In this document: positions 41,340 to 48,909 of the stretch, piece after piece | Layout of the letters: the number at the start of each line of letters is the position of its first letter | Position numbering within the stretch: the stretch's first letter is position 1 | NCBI GenBank assembly: GCA_934630375.1 | Contig: CAKTVQ010000005.1 | Span: 1-64,000 of the forward strand | Reading direction: 5' to 3' | DNA length: 64,000 nt | Origin: an uncultured Collinsella sp. | Lineage (GTDB): Bacteria; Actinomycetota; Coriobacteriia; Coriobacteriales; Coriobacteriaceae | Notes under the pieces: model-generated | What the model saw: only the letters and a program-made list of their open reading frames with translations | The model's database searches: none | What the model was told of the DNA's origin: nothing | Translations under genes and position numbers: made by a program

Positions 41340-41774
41340 ATGGAACAGCACACCGATTGCTCGTACTGCATGTGCGGGACTGACAACACGCTCGTCGATG
41401 CCTTTGGCATCCCCATGCTCGACCTGCCCGCCAGCAAGCTCATCTTGTTTAAGGAGCAGAGCCACAAGGGTCGCGTAATCGTGGCCTCCAAGCAGCACGT
41501 CGATGACATCTCCTGCATGTCCGAGGAAGATGCCGCCGCCTTTATGGCAGATGTCCGCCACGTCGCCGCCGCGCTGCACAAGGCGTTCAACCCCGACAAG
41601 ATCAACTTTGGTGCTTACGGCGACACCATGCATCATCTGCATGTGCATATCGTCCCCAAGTACAAGGACGACCCGTTTGAGTTTGGCGATGTGTTCGCCA
41701 TGAATCCCGGTCGCGTCACGCTCGAGCCAGCTCAGTACGACGAAATCGCCCAGGCAATCATCGCCAACTTGTAA
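41340..41774 (+). CDS. HIT-family protein
   Basis: A 144-residue histidine-triad protein. The motif HHLHVHIVP supplies the catalytic histidines for nucleotidyl transfer or hydrolysis (dinucleoside polyphosphate or nucleoside phosphoramidate substrates). Two Cys near the N-terminus (CSYCMCG) may bind zinc. GAAAGG precedes the ATG. It lies behind a promoter with both pectin-region operators, which ties it to uronate growth by regulation only; its biochemical role there is unknown. Confidence 0.85.
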   Translation: MEQHTDCSYCMCGTDNTLVDAFGIPMLDLPASKLILFKEQSHKGRVIVASKQHVDDISCMSEEDAAAFMADVRHVAAALHKAFNPDKINFGAYGDTMHHLHVHIVPKYKDDPFEFGDVFAMNPGRVTLEPAQYDEIAQAIIANL

Positions 41775-41793
41775 AACCCCTTCGCCCCTCATA

Positions 41794-41860
41794 GGCTGTG
41801 GTGAAATAGGGACTGCTTAGCGGCTCCAGCGGCGCCATCAGTCCCTATTTCACCGTAACT
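41794..41860. repeat. TTGCGGTGAAATA hairpin, copy 2
   Basis: GGCTGTGGTGAAATAGGGACTG (41794-41815) and CAGTCCCTATTTCACCGTAACT (41839-41860) pair around GCTTAGCGGC...CGCC. Likely terminator of the HIT gene. Confidence 0.75.
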
Positions 41861-41898
41861 TATAGTGGGCCTGGGGTGCCAATTTGGGATGGAATAGT

Positions 41899-42171
41899 GC
41901 TGTGCCACGAAAATGGGCTATCTACTACGTTTAAGCCGTAGGGGTCAACCATAGCCGGCTTTTTTGAAAATCGGCAAGCCGTCTACCTGCGGTTTTGTTT
42001 TCTCATTTTTCGGCATGGTCGGGGCTATCCGCGTTAACGTAGTAGATGGGCCCCTTTTGTGGCAAGGGGGCCGATCTGAGGGCCAGGGTAGCTAAAAGAG
42101 CCCCGTCCTAAAAAGACCGCCTGGTTTTGCTGCTAAAGGCTGCGAGCAGGAACTATTTCACCGCAACTTAT
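41899..42171. repeat. Nested long palindrome and orphan arm (non-coding)
   Basis: GCCACGAAAATGGGCTATCT (from 41899) is complementary to the stretch ending at 42066 (CGTAGTAGATGGGCCCCTTTTGTGGC region), enclosing CATAGCCGGC...and GGCATGGTCGGGGCTAT. At 42153-42171 an unpaired third arm CTATTTCACCGCAACTTAT duplicates the right arm of the 41794 hairpin together with its G-rich flank. The palindrome thus lies between two copies of that arm. No gene is visible. Confidence 0.6.
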
Positions 42172-42239
42172 GGGGGGCGGGGGATGCGATAGTATTACGG
42201 GGTGGTATTCGACTAACCGAGGGTTTATCCGAGGGTTTT

Positions 42240-42932
42240 ATGGAACAGCACCAGCATTATCAGAGTCTGCAAGACCAGGCATACAACGCATTGCGCTCCA
42301 AGATCATTTATGCCGAGCTCAAGCCCGGTACGCGCCTTTCGGCGATTGGTCTGGAGAAGGAGACGGGAATCGGGCGCACGCCCATCCGCGAGTCCTTTGT
42401 GCGCCTGCGCGAGCAAGAGCTGGTGGAAACGCGCCCCAAGAGCGGCACCTATGTCTCAAAGATCAGCATGGAACGCGCCGAGAACGCCTGCTTTTTGCGC
42501 GAGAAGCTCGAGAGAAGCGTGCTCATTAAATGCTGTTCGGCTGCCACACCCGAGCAAAAGCAGCGGCTTGAGCAGATCCTTGCCGAGTCCGAGTCGCTCG
42601 ACCATAGCGAGACGCGTCGCTTCTTTGACCTGGACAACCTGTTCCACGAGACGTGCTTTGAGATTGCCGGTCGCCACATGCTGTGGGATTGGATGAAGAG
42701 CATCAACACGCATTTTGAGCGCTACAACTGGCTGCGTGCGGTGTCGCAGGATCTGGACTGGGAGCCGATTCGTCGGCAACACCGCCGAATCCTCGAGGCC
42801 ATTAAGGAAGGCGACACCGATGCGGCGAGCTATCTGGCGCAGACGCATCTGCATCTGATGCCCGAAGAGCAGGGCCCAGTTATCGCCCTGCATCCCGACT
42901 ACTTTGAACTGTCCAAAGACTCGTCCATCTAA
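42240..42932 (+). CDS. GntR-family transcriptional regulator (FCD subfamily)
   Basis: A 230-residue regulator. A winged helix-turn-helix at ~1-75 (LQDQAYNALRSKIIYAELKPGTRLS; GIGRTPIRESFVRLREQELVE) is followed by an all-helical FCD effector domain with metal-ligand type residues (FDLDNLFHETCFEIAGRH; RRQHRRILEAI; THLHLM). FCD regulators commonly sense uronates and other organic acids. Its target here is not evident. The 13-mer CCGAGGGTTTAT/CCGAGGGTTTTAT is repeated just before the start, a possible self-operator. Flanked by hairpins on both sides. Confidence 0.85.
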   Translation: MEQHQHYQSLQDQAYNALRSKIIYAELKPGTRLSAIGLEKETGIGRTPIRESFVRLREQELVETRPKSGTYVSKISMERAENACFLREKLERSVLIKCCSAATPEQKQRLEQILAESESLDHSETRRFFDLDNLFHETCFEIAGRHMLWDWMKSINTHFERYNWLRAVSQDLDWEPIRRQHRRILEAIKEGDTDAASYLAQTHLHLMPEEQGPVIALHPDYFELSKDSSI

Positions 42933-42946
42933 TCTATCCCCTCATC

Positions 42947-43013
42947 AGTTGCGGTGAAATAGGGATTGTTTTGCGGCCCAGGTGGCGCAAACAGTCCCTA
43001 TTTCACCGCAACT
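42947..43013. repeat. TTGCGGTGAAATA hairpin, copy 3
   Basis: AGTTGCGGTGAAATAGGGA (from 42947) and CAGTCCCTATTTCACCGCAACT (to 43013) pair around TTGTTTTGCGGCCCAGGTGGCGCAAA. Terminator-like, just after the GntR gene. Confidence 0.75.
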
Positions 43014-43036
43014 GCGTTGGGGCATGGCCGGGGCAC

Positions 43037-43252
43037 AAAGATGCGGTGCCGTTTGGGGGAACAGACCGGAAGCAAGGGGCCGATTCCTCCAGACGGCACC
43101 GCATTTGTTTTGGCGCTCTGGGCTATGTTGAAGAGTTTAATCGGTCAAGAAAAAGCGGCTCGGGGGCGTGTCGCTTCCGTCACGTTCTATCAGCATACAA
43201 GACGGTTTCGGTTCTTGTCCGTGACGGAAACGGCACGCTTCCGAGCCGCTTC
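43037..43252. repeat. Two further long hairpins in tandem (non-coding)
   Basis: 43037-43106: AAAGATGCGGTGCCGTTTGG pairs with the complement ending GACGGCACCGCATTT. 43153-43251: AAGCGGCTCGGGGGCGTG with CACGCTTCCGAGCCGCTT outside, and TTCCGTCACG with CGTGACGGAA inside. Together with 42947-43013 this makes three palindromes in 300 bp without a gene. Confidence 0.7.
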
Positions 43253-43257
43253 TAAAA

Positions 43258-43285
43258 AGAGGGCGCGGTCTAGGTCGCGCCCTCC
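43258..43285 (-). terminator. Terminator after kdgA
   Basis: AGAGGGCGCG pairs with CGCGCCCTC; on the minus strand it follows the kdgA stop and is trailed by TCTTTTT. Confidence 0.8.
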
Positions 43286-43303
43286 ACGATAGAGAGCTGC
43301 TTA

Positions 43304-43945
43304 CTAGGCGCGGACCTTCTTGACGACGTCCATGGCCTCGCGGGCGATCTGCTCGACCTTGGAGAAGTCGCCGTCGGCGAACAGGGCCGGCTTGACCATC
43401 CAGGTGCCACCGCAGGCGATGATGGCGGAGGAGCTCAGGTACTCCTCGACGTTAGCGGTGCTCACGCCGCCGGTGGGCATAAAGCGGTGACCGACAAACG
43501 GAGCGGCGAGGGCCTTGATGGTGTTGAGGCCGCCGTACTGGGCTGCCGGGAAGAACTTGGTGACCTTGAGGCCCAGGTTGACGGCAGCGGTGACCTCGGA
43601 GGGGGTCACGGTGCCGGGCAGCACGGGCAGGTCGATGTCGATGCAGTGCTTGACGACGTCCTCGTTGTAGCCCGGGGAGACGATGAACTTGGCACCGGCG
43701 GCGCGGGCCTGCTCAACCTGCTCGACGGTCAGGACGGTACCGGCGCCCACGCACATCTCGGGCTCGGCCTCGGCCATAGCGGCGATGCACTCGGCGGCGC
43801 AAGCGGTGCGGAAGGTGACCTCGGCGGACTTCATACCGGCGGCCATCAGGGCATGGGCGAGCGGAGCGGCGTCCTCGACCTTATCGAGCACGACGACCGG
43901 CACGATGCCCAGGGACTCAAGCGTGGTGTAGAACTGATCGAACAT
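43304..43945 (-). CDS. kdgA: 2-keto-3-deoxy-6-phosphogluconate aldolase
   Basis: Cleaves KDPG to pyruvate and glyceraldehyde-3-phosphate. It is a 213-residue class I TIM-barrel aldolase of the Eda family, with EVTFRT (catalytic Glu), VGAGTVLTVEQ, KFFPAAQYGG (Schiff-base Lys), RFMPTGGV and CGGTWMV. It lies downstream of kdgK on the same strand, with a conserved structured element in the 255-base gap. It completes both branches of uronate breakdown. Confidence 0.95.
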   Translation of the reverse strand: MFDQFYTTLESLGIVPVVVLDKVEDAAPLAHALMAAGMKSAEVTFRTACAAECIAAMAEAEPEMCVGAGTVLTVEQVEQARAAGAKFIVSPGYNEDVVKHCIDIDLPVLPGTVTPSEVTAAVNLGLKVTKFFPAAQYGGLNTIKALAAPFVGHRFMPTGGVSTANVEEYLSSSAIIACGGTWMVKPALFADGDFSKVEQIAREAMDVVKKVRA

Positions 43946-43995
43946 GTTGTTCCTTTCGATGTGCGGCGCGCGAGTGCGCGTTATTGCTAAAAGGG

Positions 43996-44126
43996 CTGGT
44001 CATGAGCCGGTTTTGGACTGGTTATCGGAGGCACTGCTTGGGGTCACAAGCAATTCCAAAACCGGCTGCGCGACCAGTCGTGTAGGGAATGCCAGGCAAA
44101 ACCGGAATGGGACTGGTGGTTTTGCC
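43996..44126 (-). ncRNA. Conserved structured leader element, copy 2 (between kdgK and kdgA)
   Basis: Outer arms CTGGTC (43996) and GACCAG (44072) pair. Inside, AGCCGGTTTTGGA pairs with TCCAAAACCGGCT. GGCAAAACC (44095-44103) pairs with GGTTTTGCC (44118-44126). It shares an exact 20-mer at 44020-44039 and two other blocks with 40888-41013, while the paired stems differ in sequence. On the minus strand it ends about 50 bases before the kdgA start. Confidence 0.6.
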
Positions 44127-44200
44127 CGACCGGAGGAATCGGGGAGCGGGCTGCAGAGGTATGGGTATGGGAAACTGCAGCCCGCGGAATGGGGAACGAA

Positions 44201-45235
44201 TTAACGGGCGACGCGGGTGCCACCGTCGGCGGCGTTGGCCACGGCGGCGATCTCGTCGGCGGTCACCAGGTTGGAATCGCCCTTGATGGTGAGCTTGAGA
44301 ATCGAGGCCGCGATGGCGTAATTGACGGCGTCCTGCGGATCGAAGTCGTTGATGAGGGCATGGACGAGGCCGGCGTTGAAAGCGTCGCCGGCAGCAACGC
44401 CCTCGAGCACGTGCACGTCATGAGCAGGGGAGAACCAGTGCTCGCCGCTCTCGGCGTCATAGAGCATGCCCATCCAGATGGAGCGCTCGACGCAGGAGAT
44501 GTTGCGGACGACCGAGGCGACCTTCTTGCAGCCGTACTCGGCGCAGATCTGACGGGCCATCTCGACGTAGGTGTCGCGCTCCTCGATGCCGTGGGCAAGG
44601 GAGCCGGAGACGCAGGTCATACCGAGGCCGGCGGGTGCGTCCTCGTCATTGGCGATGCAGATGTCGACGAGCGGCAGGAGCTCCTTCATGGTTGCCTGCG
44701 ACTTCTCGGGCGACCACATCTTGCCGCGGTAGTTAACGTCGCACACAGTGGTGATGCCCTTGGCGCGGCAAGCGGTGAGAGCATCCTTGCAGGCGGCGGC
44801 CATCTCGTCGGAGACGGCGGGCGTTACGCCAGAGAAGTAGAAGACGTCGATGCCCTTGAGGATCTCGTCCCAGTTAAAGACGTCGCGCTTGGCCATGTTG
44901 ATGGCCGAGTACTTGCGGTCGTAGACGCAACCGTTGCCGCGCTGCGAAGCGCCGACCTCAAACACATAGGAACCAAGACGATCGCCCTGACGCACGACGC
45001 GCGTGGTGTCGACGTCGTAGACCTTCAGCGAGCGCAGGGCGCACTCGCCCAGGCGGTTGGCCGGAACGACGGAAACGTAAGCGGCCTTGTCGCCCTGGTA
45101 GGCCAGGGAAAGTGCGGTGTTGGCCTCGGCGCCACCGTAGCGGACGTCGAACTCGGTGGCCTGCTCAATACGCAGGTGATCTTTGGGCGAGAGCCTCATC
45201 ATGATCTCGCCGAAGGTAAGAACCGTTTTACCCAT
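44201..45235 (-). CDS. kdgK: 2-keto-3-deoxygluconate kinase (PfkB family)
   Basis: Phosphorylates KDG to KDPG. It is 344 residues starting MGKTVLTFGEIMMRLSPKDH with AAGGAG upstream. PfkB signatures are FDVRYGGAEANTALSLAYQG near the N-terminus and VLEGVAAGDAFNAGLVHAL with the catalytic Asp near the C-terminus. The N-terminal LTFGEIMMRLSP is typical of KDG kinases. First gene of kdgK-kdgA, divergent from LacI regulator 2, with tandem operators between them. Confidence 0.93.
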   Translation of the reverse strand: MGKTVLTFGEIMMRLSPKDHLRIEQATEFDVRYGGAEANTALSLAYQGDKAAYVSVVPANRLGECALRSLKVYDVDTTRVVRQGDRLGSYVFEVGASQRGNGCVYDRKYSAINMAKRDVFNWDEILKGIDVFYFSGVTPAVSDEMAAACKDALTACRAKGITTVCDVNYRGKMWSPEKSQATMKELLPLVDICIANDEDAPAGLGMTCVSGSLAHGIEERDTYVEMARQICAEYGCKKVASVVRNISCVERSIWMGMLYDAESGEHWFSPAHDVHVLEGVAAGDAFNAGLVHALINDFDPQDAVNYAIAASILKLTIKGDSNLVTADEIAAVANAADGGTRVAR

Positions 45236-45278
45236 GGTCGCGTAGCTCCTTCTTGTCTGTGCGTACACCTTTGATATG

Positions 45279-45336
45279 GCGTTGGCACGGAGGTGCCAAG
45301 ACGGTAGGGTGCATCTTTGCACCTCCGTGCCAACGC
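45279..45336 (-). ncRNA. Leader hairpin with conserved loop, copy 2 (kdgK leader)
   Basis: Perfect 18-bp arms (45279-45296 and 45319-45336). The loop contains CCAAGACGGTAGGGTGCATCT, matching the loop at 41051-41071 except for two changes, while the arms share no sequence with that copy. On the minus strand it lies just after the operators and about 45 bases before the kdgK start. Confidence 0.7.
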
Positions 45337-45338
45337 TT

Positions 45339-45406
45339 ACCGAAATCGGTTTACGAAATCGGTTTCGTTTCGAGTTGTAGTATACTCACCTACAGCGTTT
45401 TGCAAG
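45339..45406 (-). promoter_or_regulatory. kdgK promoter with tandem KdgR-type operators
   Basis: Minus strand: CTTGCA (45406-45401), 16 bp, TATACT (45384-45379), then ACGAAATCGGTTTCGT (45353-45368) and ACCGAAATCGGTTT (45339-45352). LacI regulator 2 is encoded divergently right next to it and is the likely binder, also controlling itself. Confidence 0.75.
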
Positions 45407-45470
45407 CGAGATTTTTAAAAAAATGCCTAAAATGGCTAAGATTGCCGACACGTGGGAAACGGGGTGCGCC

Positions 45471-46493
45471 ATGGCGCAGATGAGAATCAAAGACATTGCC
45501 GCCGAGGCGGGCGTGAGCCCGGCCACCGTTTCGCGCTACCTCAACAACCGCCCCGGGCAGATGACCGAGGAAACCCGCGCTCGCATCGCCGAGGTCATCG
45601 AGCGCACCGGCTACCGTCCCCGTGCCGCCGCGCGTAACCTTCGCAGCTCGCGCACCAACCTCATCGGCGTGATTCTGGCCGACATCGCCAACCCGTTCTC
45701 GAGCGCCATGCTCGAGGGCCTTTCCGCCAGCGCCGCCGCGCGCGGCTGCTCGCTTATGACGGCCATCAGCGGCAACGATCCCGCTAAGGAGGCTGAATCG
45801 CTCACCAGGCTCATCGATGCTGGCGTGGATGGCCTCGTGGTCAACACCTGCGGCGGTAACGACGAGGCGATCGCTGCAGCTGCGGGCCGCTTGCCGGTCG
45901 TGTTGCTCGACCGCGACATCGAGGATGGCGGCATCGACTTGGTGACGTCTAACAACCGCGAGCTGGTCGCCGGCCTGGTCGACGCTCTGGCTGCCGCGGG
46001 TAGCGAGCGCCTGTGCCTGCTCACCGAGGCAAGCGACGACAGCCCCGTCCGCCGTGAGCGTGCCGAGGCCTTTACCGATGAGCTCTCGCGCTGCGGTCTT
46101 GCCGGCGAGGTCGTCACGCTGGCCGACGGTGGCGTTGAGGGCATCAGCCGCCTGGATGAGACCATCCGCGATTACGCAGGTAAAAAGCTCGGCCTTATCG
46201 CCGTCAACGGCTTGGTCTTCTTGCGCCTGACCGAGGCGCTGGCCCAGCTTGGCCCCTCGCTGCCGGCGGGTCTTAAGATCGCGACGTTCGACGACTACCC
46301 TTGGAACCACGTGCTCTTTGGTGGCGTGACTACAGCCGCGCAGGACACCCTGGCGATTGCCGAGCGCGTTGTCGAGCGCCTATCCGAGCGCATCGACGTC
46401 GTCACCACCACGGTAGGCGAGGCCGCAAGGCTCGCGCCCAAGCACATCGAGATCCCCGGCCACATCGAGTCCCGAGCCTCCACTTCGCGCTAG
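45471..46493 (+). CDS. LacI-family regulator 2, probable KDG-pathway repressor
   Basis: A 340-residue LacI-type protein with a canonical DNA-binding domain (MRIKDIAAEAGVSPATVSRYLNNRPGQMTEETRARI) and a hinge helix (RPRAAARNLRSSRTNLIGVI), followed by a periplasmic-binding-like effector domain. Location beside tandem ACGAAATCGGTTTCGT sites makes it the best candidate reader of that operator at kdgK, the YczE gene, the HIT gene and the GltD-like gene (inference). I chose ATG 45471; an in-frame ATG at 45423 adds 16 atypical residues. Confidence 0.85.
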   Translation: MAQMRIKDIAAEAGVSPATVSRYLNNRPGQMTEETRARIAEVIERTGYRPRAAARNLRSSRTNLIGVILADIANPFSSAMLEGLSASAAARGCSLMTAISGNDPAKEAESLTRLIDAGVDGLVVNTCGGNDEAIAAAAGRLPVVLLDRDIEDGGIDLVTSNNRELVAGLVDALAAAGSERLCLLTEASDDSPVRRERAEAFTDELSRCGLAGEVVTLADGGVEGISRLDETIRDYAGKKLGLIAVNGLVFLRLTEALAQLGPSLPAGLKIATFDDYPWNHVLFGGVTTAAQDTLAIAERVVERLSERIDVVTTTVGEAARLAPKHIEIPGHIESRASTSR

Positions 46494-46535
46494 CCTGTGT
46501 GATACTATATAGACAATGTCATACAGGAGGTATCC

Positions 46536-47030
46536 ATGGCTGCGTCTGTACTGAGTGTACGAGTGGACTCGTCAATTAAAGATTCATTTGCCGAGCTATG
46601 CGAAGAACTCGGCATGACTTCGTCTGTTGCGGTCAATATGTTTATGAGGCAGATGCTGCGCGAGCGCTCGCTGCCGTTTGTTCCTTCACTTGGTAAAAAC
46701 TCTGCAAGCGAAAACGTTGCCGCAGACATTTTGGATATTGCTCAGATTGAGTCCGCCGTCCGCGAGGCGGCCAGCCCGATTCCCGCCATCAAAACCGTGG
46801 TCCTTTTTGGCTCGTATGCCCGTGGTGAGGCGCGTGTCGATAGTGATATCGATTTGCGTCTCGAAGTCGATCGCGAGCATGGCTTTGGTCTTTTCGCGTT
46901 GTCGGCGTTTGGCGAAGCGGTGCGTAAGGAGACCGGGAAGCAGGTTGACCTCGTCTCGAGCGACCATCTTGATGACGATCTTGCCGCGGTAATCGAGCGC
47001 GAAGGAGTGATCGTTTATGATCGCGCGTAA
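46536..47030 (+). CDS. MntA-type nucleotidyltransferase antitoxin fused to a RelB/DinJ-like domain
   Basis: A 164-residue protein with two parts. Residues ~1-50 (VLSVRVDSSIKDSFAELCEE, GMTSSVAVNMFMRQML, LPF) match the ribbon-helix-helix RelB/DinJ antitoxin pattern. Residues ~80-164 are a minimal nucleotidyltransferase with Gly92-Ser93, ten residues, then Asp104 and Asp106 (GSYARGEARVDSDIDL), the GSX10DXD motif of MntA. MntA antitoxins neutralise HepT by adding AMP groups. The partner HEPN gene overlaps the 3' end by 14 bases. GGAGG precedes the ATG. A DNA-binding RHH at the front would let the antitoxin repress its own operon (inference). Confidence 0.82.
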   Translation: MAASVLSVRVDSSIKDSFAELCEELGMTSSVAVNMFMRQMLRERSLPFVPSLGKNSASENVAADILDIAQIESAVREAASPIPAIKTVVLFGSYARGEARVDSDIDLRLEVDREHGFGLFALSAFGEAVRKETGKQVDLVSSDHLDDDLAAVIEREGVIVYDRA

Positions 47031-47388
47031 GTCAGACAGCCTTCGCGCGCAAGAGGTCTTGGAGGCCATCTTCGAAACGAACGAGCGCATCAAGGCTTTT
47101 GATATCACCGAGGACCAGTTTCTGCATGCGAATGATGTGCGGACGAGGGCGTTGGCGGACTCCCTTTTGATGTGCGCGCTTAGGGTGACGGAAGAAGCGG
47201 GCAAGCTGTCGGAGCGCTCGCAGCGTCTTCATCCCGAAATTGAGTGGCGTGGAATTATCGGCATGAGAAATTATCTTGCGCATGATTACGGCAATGTCGA
47301 CCGCTCAGTTGTGTGGGATGCAGTGACGATGGAGTTCCCCGCACTGGAACGCGCCTGTAGGCAAATTGCCTCCGAATCCGAGCATTAG
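47017..47388 (+). CDS. HepT-type HEPN toxin (DUF86)
   Basis: A 123-residue helical HEPN-domain protein. The active-site motif RX4HXY is present as Arg84, His89 and Tyr91 (RNYLAHDYG), the arrangement of HepT RNase toxins in which the Tyr is AMPylated by MntA. It overlaps the antitoxin gene by 14 bases (translation coupling). The pair is a type VII toxin-antitoxin system placed between LacI 2 and glnA. Confidence 0.86.
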   Translation: MIARKSDSLRAQEVLEAIFETNERIKAFDITEDQFLHANDVRTRALADSLLMCALRVTEEAGKLSERSQRLHPEIEWRGIIGMRNYLAHDYGNVDRSVVWDAVTMEFPALERACRQIASESEH

Positions 47389-47440
47389 TTACTTGCCATA
47401 GTCACCCGCCCTCGCACGTTTTTTGAGCGCCTGACACGCT

Positions 47441-47456
47441 TTAACCCTGCGGAAAC
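47441..47456 (+). promoter_or_regulatory. GlnR-like box upstream of glnA
   Basis: TTAAC-6 bp-GAAAC fits the actinobacterial GlnR site pattern gTnAC-n6-GAAAC with one mismatch. A -10 candidate TATAGA lies at 47481-47486. A GlnR-like gene follows glnA. Confidence 0.45.
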
Positions 47457-47521
47457 ATTTTTCTGCGATAGTATCTGCGATATAGAACAGTCGAAACCCG
47501 CCCGAAAGAAAGGGGAGCGAC

Positions 47522-48859
47522 ATGAACCAGCAGAACATCGATTACGTACTCCGCTCTGTAGAGCAGCGTGACATCCGCTTTGTGCGTCTGTGGTTTGTCG
47601 ACATTCTCGGTCGCCTCAAGAACTTTGCCATCAGCCCCGAGGACCTCGAGGTCGCTTTTGAGGAGGGTATTGGCTTTGACGGCTCCGCCATCGAGGGCTT
47701 TGCCACGCCCGAGGAAGCCGACATGCTGGCGTTTCCCGATGCTTCGACCTTCCAGATCCTGCCGTGGCGTCCGAGCCATAACGGCGTCGCCCGCGTGTTC
47801 TGCGATGTGTGCACCCCCGACCGCAAGCCCTTCGCCGGCGATCCGCGCGATGCCCTGCGCCGCATGTTCTATAAGGCCGAGAAGGCTGGCTATCTGCTCA
47901 ACGTGGGCGCCGAGCTGGAGTATTACTACTTCCCCGACGAGCACACCCCCGAGCCGCTCGACAACGTGGGCTACTTTGACCTTTCGGTGAGCGACGCCGC
48001 CCGCGACCTGCGCCGCAACACGGTCCTTACGCTCGAGAAGATGTCCGTGCCCGTGGAGTACACCTTCCACGCCGCTGGCCGCTCGCAGCACGGCATGAGC
48101 CTGCGTCACGCCGAGGCCCTGAGCATGTCCGACGCCATCACCACGGCCAAGCTCATCATTAAGCAGCAGGCCTACGAGAGCGGTTGCCACGCTTCCTTTA
48201 TGCCCAAGCCGCTGGCGGGTGAGGACGGCAGCGCCATGTTCCTGTGCCAGTCGCTGTTCGACCACGATGGCAACAACGTTTTTTGGGGCGAGGACGACGA
48301 GAAGTACCATCTCTCCGACGTCGCCAAGCACTACATGGCCGGCATCCTGGCGCATGCGCGCGAGATCAGCGCCATCACCAACCCCACAGTCAACTCGTAC
48401 AAGCGCATCACCACCGGTGGCGACTCCGTGCCGCAGTACGCCACGTGGGGCCTGCGCAACCGTGCGAGCATGGTCCGCATCCCGGTCTACAAGCCCGGCA
48501 AGCAGCTGTCCACTCGTATCGAGCTCCGCAGCCCCGACCCCATGGCCAACCCGTACTTGGTCAACGCCGTCACGCTGGCGGCTGGTCTCGACGGCATCGA
48601 GCGCAAGCTGGAGCTCCCGCCCGAGGCTACGGCCGAGACGCTCAAGCTCAACGGTCGTCAGATGCTCGAGGCCGGCTACACGCCGCTGCCGCGTTCGCTC
48701 AAAGAGGCGCTCGACGTGTTTGAGGACTCGCAGTTTATGAAGGATGCTCTCGGCGAGCACATCCACAGCTTCTTCCTCAAAAAGAAGCGCGACGAGTGGC
48801 ATAAGTTTGAGTCCACGATCACCGAGTGGGAGATCAAGCACTACCTGGCGAACTCCTAA
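47522..48859 (+). CDS. glnA: Glutamine synthetase, type I
   Basis: Makes glutamine from glutamate, ammonia and ATP. It is 445 residues, the GSI-alpha size, without the GSI-beta insertion. Visible signatures are VDILGRLKNFAI, GFDGSAIEGFA, AELEYYYFP (metal-ligand Glu), AAGRSQHGMSLRH, FMPKPLAGEDGSAMF, NPTVNSYKR and RNRASMVRIP. The adenylylation tyrosine region of GSI-beta is not evident. AAGGGGAGCG precedes the ATG. Followed 50 bases later by a GlnR-like regulator. Confidence 0.96.
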   Translation: MNQQNIDYVLRSVEQRDIRFVRLWFVDILGRLKNFAISPEDLEVAFEEGIGFDGSAIEGFATPEEADMLAFPDASTFQILPWRPSHNGVARVFCDVCTPDRKPFAGDPRDALRRMFYKAEKAGYLLNVGAELEYYYFPDEHTPEPLDNVGYFDLSVSDAARDLRRNTVLTLEKMSVPVEYTFHAAGRSQHGMSLRHAEALSMSDAITTAKLIIKQQAYESGCHASFMPKPLAGEDGSAMFLCQSLFDHDGNNVFWGEDDEKYHLSDVAKHYMAGILAHAREISAITNPTVNSYKRITTGGDSVPQYATWGLRNRASMVRIPVYKPGKQLSTRIELRSPDPMANPYLVNAVTLAAGLDGIERKLELPPEATAETLKLNGRQMLEAGYTPLPRSLKEALDVFEDSQFMKDALGEHIHSFFLKKKRDEWHKFESTITEWEIKHYLANS

Positions 48860-48909
48860 TCGCGCCGGTTTGTTCCAGTACGATTGAGCTCATTTCCTTG
48901 GAGGCCGAT

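Noticed and set aside
43996..44126. tRNA-like or known riboswitch class (TPP, cobalamin, glycine, T-box)
   Set aside because: No cloverleaf, specifier loop or class-specific consensus could be found by eye; left as an unclassified structured element.
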